From Aureococcus anophagefferens (taxonomy: Eukaryota; Sar; Pelagophyceae; Pelagomonadales; Pelagomonadaceae), in NCBI RefSeq assembly GCF_000186865.1, contig NW_008705566.1, positions 549,807 to 613,806 on the forward strand: a DNA stretch of 64,000 bases, in the 5' to 3' direction. How positions within the stretch are numbered: the stretch's first letter is position 1; each line of letters opens with the position of its first letter. Position numbers and translations under genes: made by a program. Of this stretch, positions 8,276-17,139 are shown piece after piece. The notes beneath the pieces were generated by a model. The model saw only the letters and a list, made by a program, of their open reading frames with translations. It did no database searches and was not told where the DNA came from.

Positions 8276-9293
8276 ATGGAGGTCATGGCCGAGCTCAACA
8301 CCGAGTTCTTCGACGACTCGGCGCCGGCCGTGGGCCCCGGCGGCCTCGTGAACCTGTCGCGCGTCTCCCGGGACCTGTCCAAGGGCCAGTCGACGAAGGA
8401 CGAGGCGCTCCGGGCGCTCCCGCCGCCGCCGCCGCCGCCGCAGAAGAAGCGCAGCGACCTCTACGGGCCCGGCGTCGGCGCGCGGGGGCCCGGGTCCGCG
8501 CGCGACGCCGACGACGCCGCGGCCGCGGCGCGCGACGCGCCCGCGGCGCCCGCGGCGCCCGCGGCGACGCCCGCGAAGAAGATGCCCGCGGCCGCGCCGA
8601 AGACGCCGCAGGAGCGCGCGCTGCGCGACGCGCTCGAGGCCGAGGACCTGCGGGCCGCGCCGCCGTCGCCCGCGCGGCCGCCGCCGCGGACGCGCGCGAC
8701 GCGGTCCGAGCGGCGCGCGGCGTCGCTCGTCGTCGTCNNNNNNNNNNNNNNNNNNNNNNNNNNNNNNNNNNNNNNNNNNNNNNNNNNNNNNNNNNNNNNN
8801 NNNNNNNNNNNNNNNNNNNNNNNNNNNNNNNNNNNNNNNNNNNNNNNNNNNNNNNNNNNNNNNNNNNNNNNNNNNNNNNNNNNNNNNNNNNNNNNNNNNN
8901 NNNNNNNNNNNNNNNNNNNNNNNNNNNNNNNNNNNNNNNNNNNNNNNNNNNNNNNNNNNNNNNNNNNNNNNNNNNNNNNNNNNNNNNNNNNNNNNNNNNN
9001 NNNNNNNNNNNNNNNNNNNNNNNNNNNNNNNNNNNNNNNNNNNNNNNNNNNNNNNNNNNNNNNNNNNGCTCCTCGCGCTCGCCTGGCTCTCGAAGCCCGA
9101 CGTCGACGGCCTGCGGCGGCGCCTCGACCCGGACCGCGCCGGCCCGGGCCCGCCGCTCCGCGCGCGCGACTTCGGCGCCGCGGTCGTCTGCGCGCGCGCG
9201 GCCGGCGGCCTCGAGGACCGCGGCGACCTCTACCTCGGCGTCTTCGGCACGTGGTTCGCCTGCCGGGACGCGGGCGTCGCGAAGCTCGACTAA
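8276..9293 (+). CDS. Hypothetical protein interrupted by an assembly gap
   Basis: The N-terminal part (8276-8737) begins MEVMAELNTEFFDDSAP and contains poly-Pro and Ala/Pro-rich stretches. After the gap (8738-9067) the likely C-terminal frame is 9069-9293: WLSKPDVDGLRRRLDP through GDLYLGVFGTWFACRDAGVAKLD and TAA. The two parts are in different frames relative to the gap as drawn, so the real gap length or an intron inside it must adjust the phase. No domain recognised. Confidence 0.5.
8738..9067. other. Assembly gap (330 N)
   Basis: Run of N inside a gene; its length is probably nominal. Confidence 0.95.
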
Positions 9294-9300
9294 CACCACC

Positions 9301-10211
9301 TTAGGGGACGGACGCGTTCCCGCAGGTCGCGCGCCAGAGCGCGACGTCCGCGGGGTAGAGGGCCGCGACGCGCGCGCAGAGGACGGGGTCGAGCGCGCGG
9401 TCGTAGTGGCCCGCGTTCATCTCCGCGCGGCCGCCGCCCTTGCGGTCCGTGATCTCGTCCGCGAGGACGCAGGGGCTCCCGAGGGCCGCGACCGCGGCCC
9501 GGATCCGCGCGAGGAACGCGCGCCGGTCGCCCTCCGGGTAGCCTGCGACGCGCGCGACCGTCGCGGAGGCGGGTCCTTCGGAGGACGCCGCGCGGCGCGC
9601 AGACGACGGCGACGCGCGGCGAGAAGTACTGGGCCTGGGGCCGGAGCCAGGGGAAGTTGACGCAGCCGTCGACGAAGGTGCGGGGCGGCGAGAGGCGCGA
9701 CCGCCGCGTGCCCGCGTCGTGGCCCGCGCACGTCGGCGGCCGCCGGTTCGTGCCGTTCGCGAGGAGGAACGCCGCGAAGCCCGCGGCGTCGCCGGCGGCC
9801 TCGAGCAGGGGCCGCTCGAGGAGGCCCGGCCGCCGCTTCATGTGCTCGTGCGCCGACAGAAAGTGCGCGCAGGGCTCGCGGACGCGCGAGCTTGACCTAT
9901 CTCGGTCGTTTCCCGCTCGTTTCGGCTGATTTTTGGACGAGCGATCATCTCTCGGAGCGCTCTCGAAGCGTGGGTGCTGTTTCCGAAACGCGCGCGCGCG
10001 GAACACTCACGTTGAAGCGACGTTGAATCACCCTTTTGACGTCGCGCGCGAGTTTCACGTGCGTGTTCGCGTGGATGTCGCAGCCCTCCTGCGCGTCGAC
10101 GGCCTGGCGGATGACGTGGTGCAGGAACGTGCCGCCGCTCTTGGGCACGTGCAAGAAGTGCACCCGCGCCGTCGCTCGCAGCGCGAGCCCGACGAGGAGG
10201 CTGTGCTTCAT
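9301..10211 (-). CDS. Membrane-type sulfotransferase
   Basis: The first exon (from ATG 10211) has the PAPS 5'-phosphosulfate loop HFLHVPKSGGTFLHH right after a short hydrophobic N-terminus. The second part has the 3'-phosphate motif REPCAHFLSAHEHM, then NFPWLRPQAQYFSP, and a C-terminal frame (VARVAGYPEGDRRAFLARI to GNASVP, TAA at 9301-9303). Such enzymes sulfate carbohydrates in the Golgi. An introner copy (9891-10052) separates the first two parts. The exact splice is unresolved, because restoring the target duplication leaves exon 2 out of frame by one. A second frame change occurs near 9540-9600, either a small intron or an indel. Function is well supported; exon structure is not. Confidence 0.65.
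9891..10052 (-). mobile_element. Introner A (family 1, decayed right end)
   Basis: On the minus strand it carries the family-1 core, including GATGATCGCTCGTCCAA and CAGCCGAAACGAG, and the left-end remnant AAAAGGGTGATTCAACG. CGCGCGAG flanks both sides (9883-9890 and 10045-10052). The right terminal repeat seen in other copies (CACTCTTTTCCCGCCCAG) is deleted. The core lies in the same sense as the gene. Exact splice sites could not be fixed. Confidence 0.6.
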
Positions 10212-10678
10212 ATCCGCGGCGCGGCGGCGCGCGAGCAGCGTGGCGACGTCTTCGTGGCGGCGCGGGCGCTGCTCGGCGACGTGATCAGCTTCTCGCGAGC
10301 CGTCGCACCATGGGTTTCACAAGGCTGGCTTCTAGCAGTGGCCGGGCTGCGCCCATCGTCGCGCCGCAGGGGCTGCTCGACGGAGTTCAAGTTTGATGCA
10401 ATTAAATTAATTATTTGGGGGCGTTTGAGGACTCGCTCAGATTTGCCGAGCAACAGGCGTCCTTCGACCTCGACGGATCACTCTGTTGAGGCCTCGCGCG
10501 CCGGGTTCACGCGGGTCGAAACTCCCAGGGGTCGCTCGCGCCCGTCCAGGCCTCGTCTGAGCCCCCCCCCGCCGACGTTCGCTCGGCGAAACCCCGACGG
10601 GCGTCGGATAACCGACACTTCGTCAGCGACCTTCCACGCCTCGAGCCCCCCGGCGTGAGCGACCTTCCACGCCTCGAG
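10212..10678. other. Intergenic region with a short duplicated segment
   Basis: Between the sulfotransferase start and the receptor-like fragment. A local AT-rich patch lies near 10395-10425. The 20-bp segment GCGACCTTCCACGCCTCGAG occurs twice (near 10627 and 10659), the second copy ending at the start of the following open frame. No gene is seen. Confidence 0.5.
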
Positions 10679-10930
10679 ATGCCTAGCGCCGCGCCGCTCG
10701 CCGTCCTCGGCCTCGCCTCGGCGGCCGCCGCGGCCGCGGTCGTGGGCATCGACGCGCACGGCGGCGTGAGCGCCGACCAGCGGTACAAGGCCGCGAACGT
10801 GACGGCCCTGCGGGCCGCGCTCCTCGACGGCTACGAGAAGTTCGAGCAGCCGCCCGTCACCGGCGAGGCGCCCGAGCGCGGCGTGAGGGTCGCGGTGCAG
10901 CTCGCGCTGAACCAGATCACGTCCATCAGG
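10679..10930 (+). pseudogene. Truncated Cys-loop receptor-like ligand-binding exon
   Basis: From ATG 10679 a signal-peptide-like segment (LAVLGLASAAAAAAVVG) leads into VTALRAALLDGYEKFEQPPV and VRVAVQLALNQITSI. That pattern matches the start of the extracellular domain of pentameric (Cys-loop) ligand-gated channels: LLxxYxxxxRP, then VxVxLxLxQI. The similarity ends at about 10930, where G-rich non-coding sequence begins. No Cys-loop or transmembrane helices are seen downstream, so this is either a first exon whose partners are missing or a fragment. Confidence 0.4.
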
Positions 10931-11536
10931 GCCACACAAGGGCGAGGGGCCGACCCGAGAACCCGCGAAACCCTCGGGAGGGTAAGGGTGAGGGGCCGCC
11001 AAATTCCCAGAACCCTTGGCTCGGGTACGGGTGCGGGTACCGACGAAAAGCCACGGGTGCGAGGGACGCCCCTAGCGCACGTGGAAGCCGTCGGCGCGGC
11101 CGTGGGCTACCGCGCGGCCGCGACCGGCGACGACGTCCGACCCCGAGCACGAAGCTCATACCACCCGTCCCACGCGCCTTCCGCACGCCTCTGGGGGGTT
11201 TAGGGAGCGTCCACGCGCCTCGGCGGGGCGTTAACCCACGCGTAAAGCGACATCGGGAATCTCGCCGATTATGGCCTGGCTGGGCCTGCGACGACCGGGT
11301 GCTTAGGGAGCGTCCACGCGCCTCGGCGGGGCGTCAACCCACGCGTAAACCGACACCGGGAATCTCGCCGATTGTGGCCTGGTTGTGCCTGCGACGACCG
11401 CAGTCCGTAGTTGCGGACACCCCGGGAGCCGTCTTGTTGACGTTCAATATGACGGAAGCTTGTACCTGTCATTGCACCTACACGATGTGCCGTGGACGGG
11501 CTGCGCACTGAGGGCGCCCGCCGTCCGACGAGGGCC
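10931..11536. repeat. Non-coding stretch with two 103-bp tandem repeat units
   Basis: Units at about 11200-11302 and 11303-11405 share TTAGGGAGCGTCCACGCGCC at their left ends and CCTGCGACGACCG near their right ends, with a few substitutions. Upstream, 10931-11050 is rich in GAGGGGCCG/GGGTA motifs. No gene is seen. Confidence 0.7.
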
Positions 11537-14500
11537 ATGCGGTGGCTGGCGCTGGCGCTCGTCGCGGCGACGGCCGACGGGAACGGCAAGGGCCCCATCG
11601 GCGTGGCGTTCCTGTCCGAGGACCTCGTCGCCGTCGCCGACTCGTGGCTCGACGCGATCGTCGTCGTCAACGTGACGTCGGCGCGGATCGACGCCTACCA
11701 CCTGCTCGAGGCGGCGCACGTGACGGGCGTGGCGGCGTCCGGGGAGCGGCTCTTCGCGTCCGGGCAGAAGAAGCACGGCCTCTACAGCGCGCCGCTCGCC
11801 GCGCTCGCGCGGGGCCGCGGCGGCGGCCTCGCGCGGCGCTTCGCGAGCCTGCCCGCGGTCGCGGCGCCGGGCACGGACAAGGTCTTCGTCGACGGCGTGG
11901 ACATCGCGCGGCCGAAGATGATCGCCCTGTCGCCGCGCGGCGGGCGGCTCTACGTCGCGCTCATGGACGGCGACGCCGTCGCCGCCGTCGACGTCGCGGG
12001 CTGGGACGGCGCGACGCCCGCGCCGGCGTCGCGCTTCGCGACCTACGACGACTTCGGCCCCTTCGCCTTCGCCTTCGGGCCCTTCTACGCGCGCCGCGGC
12101 GGCGAACCCGTCGACGCGGTCTACGTCACGGGCAACGCGGGCCTCCGGGCCTACGACGAGGCCACGGGCGCGCCGCTGCGGGCCTGGACGCGGAAGAACG
12201 GGTCCCACATCGACAAGTTCCACCGCCAGGTCCTCGTCTGGGACGGCGGCCGCGGCTTCCTCGCGCTCCAGTCGTCCATGAAGGGCATCCAGCCGTGCCG
12301 GAGACAACCGGCGGCGTGGACCGGTCCAGCAACACTTCGAACCTCTCGAGCTCGGTCCGATCGACGTCGTTTCGGCTGATGTTTGGACGCGTCGTGTTCT
12401 CTCGTCGCGTTCTTTCGAACCAGTGGAACACGCATGTCGAACCCGTGCGATGACGCTCGCATTGAAGTCGTGTTGCCTAGTGTTGTTTCCCGCCCAGGCA
12501 TCCAGGGCGGCCGCATCGCGCACTTCCCCGTCGACTTCCGCCGCGCCGACGGCGGCCTCGCGCCGCCGCGCATCATCGCGGGCATGCCCCAGGCCGAGCT
12601 CAAGACCAAGGCGCGGGCGAAGAAGGCCGCGCTCAAGCAGCACAACGGCACCGCGCGGGGCGACTTGGCGCGCGCGGTCGCCGCGTCCGCGGCGCGGCTC
12701 CGCGATCTCGAGCGCGCGGGCGCGGACGAGGTCGCGCGGCTCCGGCGCGCGAACGCGTCCGCCGAGGCCGTCGAGGCCGCGTTGCGGGCCCTGCCGTCCT
12801 ACAAGCCGCCGAAGCGGCGGCTCCAGGCGCTCAACGAGGGCGGCTTCCGCGACGGCTGCGGCGCCGCGGTCCGCTTCGGGGCGGGACGAGCGCGCTTCGA
12901 GCTCGCTTCAACGTGAGTGCTCCGCGCGCGATCGTTCCAGAGAACGCATCCACGCGTCGAGGGCGCTGCGAGAGATGATCGCTCGTCCAAAAGTGAGCCG
13001 AGACGAGTGGAAAACGACCGCGAGAGGCGCCGCCAAAGTCGGGAATGTCGCACGCTTTTCCCGCCCAGGTCCGCTTCGCGCGGCCCCACTCCATGGCGCT
13101 GTCGCCGTCCGGGTCCAAGATCGTCGTCAGCGACTGCGACAACCACGTGCTGCGCCTCGTCACGCTCGGGCCGGGCCGCGTCGGCTGCACGTCGACGGTG
13201 TCCTACTACCCCGAAAAGGTCCTCCGGGCCGCGTACGGTTTGCCCGCGCCGCGGCCGTCGCGGCGCACCTGCGAGGCCCTGGGCTGGGACGTGCGGACGC
13301 TGGCGCCGGCGCTGGGCGCCTGCGGGCCGGCGGCGCGCGTCTGCGCGGGGCGCGCGGCCGTCGCCAAGCCGGACGCGCTCCGCGCGTGGCGCGCGGCCGA
13401 GTCCGCGTGCGCGGCATCGGGCGCGCGGCTCTGCGCCGCCGCCGAGCTCAAGGGCGGCGTCGCCGACGGCCTCGGGTTGAACCCACTCCGGGCCTGGAGC
13501 GCCACGGCCTGCGCGGGCTGCTACGCGCCGGACCCGCCGGCGTGCGAGCGGTCCTGGCGCGACGGCATGCTCCGCCAGCTCGTCGACCGCGACCGCGACG
13601 CCACGGAGGCGCGCTGCAAGGGCCTCGTCGCCGCCGCCGACGACCCGCCCCAACCCGTCTGCTGCGCCGACGCGGCCGATAGCGACGGCGCCGCCGCGGA
13701 CGACGACGACGACTGCGCGGCGGGCCCCGACGGGCCGGAGGACGCCGGCGCCGCGCCCCCCCGGGAAGACGCCGGCGCCGCGCCCCCCGCCGGCGCCGCG
13801 CCCCCCCCGGAGCCGCCCCGCCGGCGCCTGGCGGACGAACCGCGGCGGCCCGACATCCTCTTCGTGCTCGTCGACGACGTCGGCTGGAACGACGTGCCGT
13901 ACCACCGCCTCGACGACAAGAAGCGCGCGGCGGACCAGTACCCCGCGTCGGACATGCCCGAGGTCGGGAAGCTCGCCCGGGCCGGCGTGCGCCTCGAGTG
14001 GTACTACACGAACTCGATCTGCGCGCCGTCGCGGAGCGCGATCCAGACGGGCCGCTACCCGATGCGCTTCGGCGCGCAGCACTCGTGCTACAGCATGGGC
14101 CAGGGCACGCACGTGCCCGAGACCGAGGAGTTCATGGGCGACGCCTTCCGGCGCGTCGGCTACGAGACCTGGGCCTTCGGCAAGTGGCACCTGGGCAACG
14201 ACGCGCCGTCGCACGTGCCCCTCGGCCGCGGCTACGACCTGTGTGGAAACCAACCACTGGTTTGGGTGGTCCTGACCAAACTTGAGAATTCTCTAGCTCG
14301 GTCAAATCGAAGTCGATTCGGCTGATTTTTGGACGGATCGATTGCTCTCGTCGAGTTCTCGAAGCACAGCCGAAGAGCTTGCGTCGAAACTGTCGCGTAC
14401 GCGCACATTGAAGTCGGGTTGAAGATTTGGTTTCCACACAGGCTACGACTACCACCTCGGCTTCTACTGCGCGACGGTGCACGCGTTCGACCACACGACG

Positions 14501-15817
14501 TCCTTCAGCAACCGCATCGTCCACGACTGGCACCGCGACGGCGACGACTCCACGGGGCCGGGCGTCGACGGCGTCCACGCGGACCTGCTCATCGGCCGCG
14601 ACTTCGCGGACCGGCTCGCGCGGCGGCGGAGCGACCGGCCGCTCTTCACCTACTTCGCGCCGCACCTCATCCACGAGTCCAAGGGCCACAGCGACGGCGT
14701 CGAGAACGTGCGCATCGACGGCCGCGCGGGGGCGGACACGAAGAACGCGCCGCTCTACCAGGTGCCGCGCGCGTACCTCGGCGACGCGCCCGCGGACGTC
14801 GACGGCCGCTACTACTCGCCCTGGCGCGTGCTCGGGGGCATGTTCCGCTTCGTCGACGCCATCGTCGGCAACGTGAGCCGGGCCCACTTCGCGGCCCACG
14901 AGGACAACATCCTCGTCTTCACGTCGGACAACGGCGCCGCGAGCGACCGCGCGGACCGCGACCGCGGCGGCAACCGGCCCCTCCGGGGCGCGAAGCACGA
15001 CTACTGGGAGGGCGGCATCCGCGTGCCCGCCTTCGTCGTCGGCGGCGGCCTGCGCCGGGGCGCCGTGCTCCGCAGGGCCGTCGCCGCGAACGTCGACTGG
15101 CTCCCGACGCTCGTGGGCCGCGCGGACCCCGCGGGGACCTTCGCGCCGCGGAACGCGCTCGACGGCCTGGACCTGTGGCCCGTGCTCAGCGGCGACCGGC
15201 CCGAGTCCGCGCTCGAGGACCGCGAGCTGCTCCACAACCTCGACGTGTCGCGGCGGCCGGTCCGCGACTTCAAGGGCGCGCTCCGCCGCGGGCGCCACAA
15301 GCTCGTGGTCATGGTCGAGCGCGTCAAGAAGAACATCGTCTCCGAGGCCGACGGCCGCCGCGCCCTCGGGAGCTCGAAGAAGGAGAAGAAGAAGGAGAAG
15401 AAGGACGCGAAGAAGGAGGCGAAGCGCGAGAAGCACAGGCACAAGATCCGCCTCTTCCTCTTCGACCTGCTCCGCGACCCCGGCGAGGAGCACAGCATCG
15501 TCAAGAAGAACGCGACGCTCGCCGCGTCCATGTACCAGGCCCTGCAGAAGCTCGAGGCCGACGTGTCGACGTGCTGGGGCCTGCCGCACGCGGTGCCACC
15601 GGGCGAGCAGGAGGACTGCGACAACTTCCCCATGAAGCGCGACTGCCACTTCGACCCGGACGCCAAGTTCATCTCCTACAAGCCCGGCTGGTGCGCGGAC
15701 CACGGGAGCCGCGACGAGTACCACGCGAAGAAGCTCCTCGGCGAGGTGCCGACGCACAAGGACCTCGCCGTCGAGGCGGGCCTCTGGAACCGCCTGCCCG
15801 CCGACGAGTGGGTCTAG
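11537..15817 (+). CDS. Sulfatase with N-terminal beta-propeller-like region (4 exons, 3 introners)
   Basis: Exons 11537-12284, 12498-12868, 13069-14230 and 14442-15817 join in frame to 1218 residues. A signal peptide (MRWLALALVAATADG) is followed by an NHL/propeller-like half (MIALSPRGGRLYVALMDGD; MALSPSGSKIVVSDCDNHVL). A Cys-rich segment and a Pro/Ala/Asp linker come next. The sulfatase domain follows: FVLVDDVGWNDV (metal-binding Asp pair), SICAPSRSAIQTGRYP with the CxPSR cysteine that is converted to formylglycine, GKWHLG, and TSDNGAA. A Lys-rich coiled segment (KKEKKKEKKDAKKEAKR) lies near the C-terminus. The catalytic residues are intact, so it is probably a secreted or lysosomal sulfate-ester hydrolase. 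An in-frame ATG at 11492 is less likely because the signal peptide starts at 11537. The propeller-sulfatase fusion is unusual. Confidence 0.85.
12285..12497 (+). mobile_element. Introner B (family 2), GC-AG intron, TSD GCATCCAG
   Basis: The left TSD copy GCATCCAG (12285-12292) provides a GC donor. The element ends GTTTCCCGCCCAG, followed by the right TSD copy (12498-12505). Splicing restores GG-GCATCCAG-GG and reads MKGIQGGRIAHF, phase 1. Left terminus CCGTGCCGGAGACAACC is an imperfect inverse of the right one. The core (CGTTTCGGCTGATGTTTGGAC) is antisense to family-1 copies. Length 213 bp. Confidence 0.9.
12869..13068 (+). mobile_element. Introner C (family 1), GT-AG intron, TSD GTCCGCTT
   Basis: TSD copies at 12869-12876 and 13069-13076. 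Termini CGGGGCGGGACGAGCGCG and CACGCTTTTCCCGCCCAG are imperfect inverted repeats. The donor GT comes from the TSD and the acceptor AG from the element. Splicing reads GAAVRFARPHSM, phase 0. Length 200 bp. Confidence 0.92.
14231..14441 (+). mobile_element. Introner D (family 2), GC-AG intron, TSD GCTACGAC
   Basis: TSD copies at 14231-14238 and 14442-14449. Terminal inverted repeats are perfect: CTGTGTGGAAACCAA and TTGGTTTCCACACAG. The donor is GC from the TSD. Splicing restores GRGYDYHLGFY of the sulfatase, phase 1. Length 211 bp. The exact repeats suggest a relatively recent copy. Confidence 0.93.
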
Positions 15818-16140
15818 CCCCGCGTGGCGACGGAGGACGGCGGCGACGAGCCCGGGCCCGCGCCCGCGCCCGCGCCGCGCGGCCCGGAGCTCGCGCACGT
15901 CGGCTACGCGGCCGCGGGCTTCGCGGCGGCCCTCGTCCTCGTCGCCGCCGGGGCGCGCCTCCGGGCGCCGAAACCGCCGCCCGTGCTGACCGTGTCGCAC
16001 CGCCGGCCCAAGGCCCTGCGGCCGGACCGCGCGGGCTAAGTCGCCTCGATCGAGCCAACCTTGCAGGGCACGATCCTCGTGATTTACGGAGAGGCAGCCC
16101 CGTCGACTGGAGTCGCCTTGTGGCCACCGCCGCCGGCGCG

Positions 16141-17087
16141 ATGCCGCTCCAGATCTGCGTGGCCTGCGGCGAGGCCTGCAAGACGCTGAAGCGGTGCGGC
16201 TCCTGCAAGGAGAAGCTCTACTGCTCGCGCGAATGCCAGGTGCGCCTCGCCTACGCGCCGCCGCCCGAATCCACGAACGTAGGTTGCCCACCACAAGGAG
16301 CACCGGGCCTACTGCCGCGAGACCGTGACCATGCGCCGGAACGCGGCGACGGACCTCTTCAACGAGGCCGCGAAGCTCCACCGCCAGGGCAACGTCGCCA
16401 TGGCGGACCTGACGGACCCGGACCGGCGGACCGGCCGCGCGCGGTGGACCGCGGCCATCGCCGCGTACCAGAGGTGCCTCGAGGTCGAGCCGTCGTTCGA
16501 CGACGCGCGGACCGCGCTGCTCGGGCTCCTCGAGTGGCAGGAGGCCGACGCCGGGCGGTCCGCGGCCATGTGCCGCGATCGCGGAGGACCTCGCCGGCGA
16601 GGCCGCGGACTGGGCGTTCGCGACGTGCCGGTCGCTCGTCGACGAGCTCGCGCACCTCGCGACGTGCCGGAGCTCGCACGTCGTCGTCTCGTCCTGGCTC
16701 TTCAAGGAGTCGAGCGAGCGGGGCATCGGCGGCGCGAGCTCCTTCCGGCGCTACCACTGCAGCGTCGAGAAGAAGATGCTCTACTTCTACCGCGACTTCG
16801 ACCACGACGACCGCAAGGACCGGCTCAACCTCGGCGACGTCGTCCACCTCACCGTCGACTTCCCGCGCGTCGACGCGCGCGCGTGGCCGCCGGCCTACTG
16901 CCGCTTCGAGCTCGTCACGCGCGAGCGGAACTGGCTCCTCGCCGTGCCGCCCGAGGACATCGCGCTGAAGCGCGACTGGATCGAGGCCATCGCGGCCCGC
17001 GCGGGCCTCGCGGCGCCGCCGCCGCCGACGCGCGCGCTCCCGCCGCGCGCGCCCCGGCCCGTGCCCGACGACGAGGCGGGCGAGTGA
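16141..17087 (+). CDS. MYND zinc-finger / PH-domain protein (short intron, one apparent frameshift)
   Basis: Exon 1 (16141-16239) encodes a MYND finger start, CVACGEACKTLKRCGSCKEKLYCSRECQ. A 43-bp GT-AG intron (16240-16282) is followed by VAHHKEHRAYC, which completes the finger's last HxxxC ligands. A helical, TPR-like stretch follows (LFNEAAKLHRQGN; AAIAAYQRCLEVEPSFDDARTALL). Near 16574 one extra base shifts the frame. The continuation (AIAEDLAGEAADWAF) leads to a PH-like domain: SSWLFKES, MLYFYRDFD, WLLAVPPEDIALKRDWIEAI. It ends at TGA 17087. MYND fingers mediate protein-protein contacts and PH domains bind lipids or proteins. The single-base shift is probably a sequencing error. Confidence 0.7.
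16240..16282 (+). other. Very short GT-AG spliceosomal intron (43 bp)
   Basis: CAG|GTGCGC...AACGTAG|GTTGCC. Removal joins the two halves of the MYND finger in frame (phase 0). It shows no clear introner termini, though the sequences after both splice sites share GT and some bases. Confidence 0.75.
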
Positions 17088-17139
17088 GTTGTTCGAATTA
17101 GAGGGGCGTCCGGGGGCCCGCGACTGTCAGGTCGTCGAA

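Noticed and set aside
9917..9990. Open frames running through the introner cores (also at 12960, 18650, 45250, 48010)
   Set aside because: They are read-through of the intron elements; exact excision restores conserved protein, so the frames are not coding.
10395..10453. 81-residue minus frame upstream of the sulfotransferase
   Set aside because: No protein-like composition and no family match; treated as 5' flanking sequence.
11200..11210. TTAGGG at the head of the 103-bp repeats considered as interstitial telomere
   Set aside because: Only one hexamer per unit; no tandem run.
15824..16039. Small membrane-peptide frame after the sulfatase (GTG start, one hydrophobic segment)
   Set aside because: No ATG, starts 7 bp after the sulfatase stop, and no splice junction that adds it to the sulfatase was found. 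A missed C-terminal exon is not excluded.
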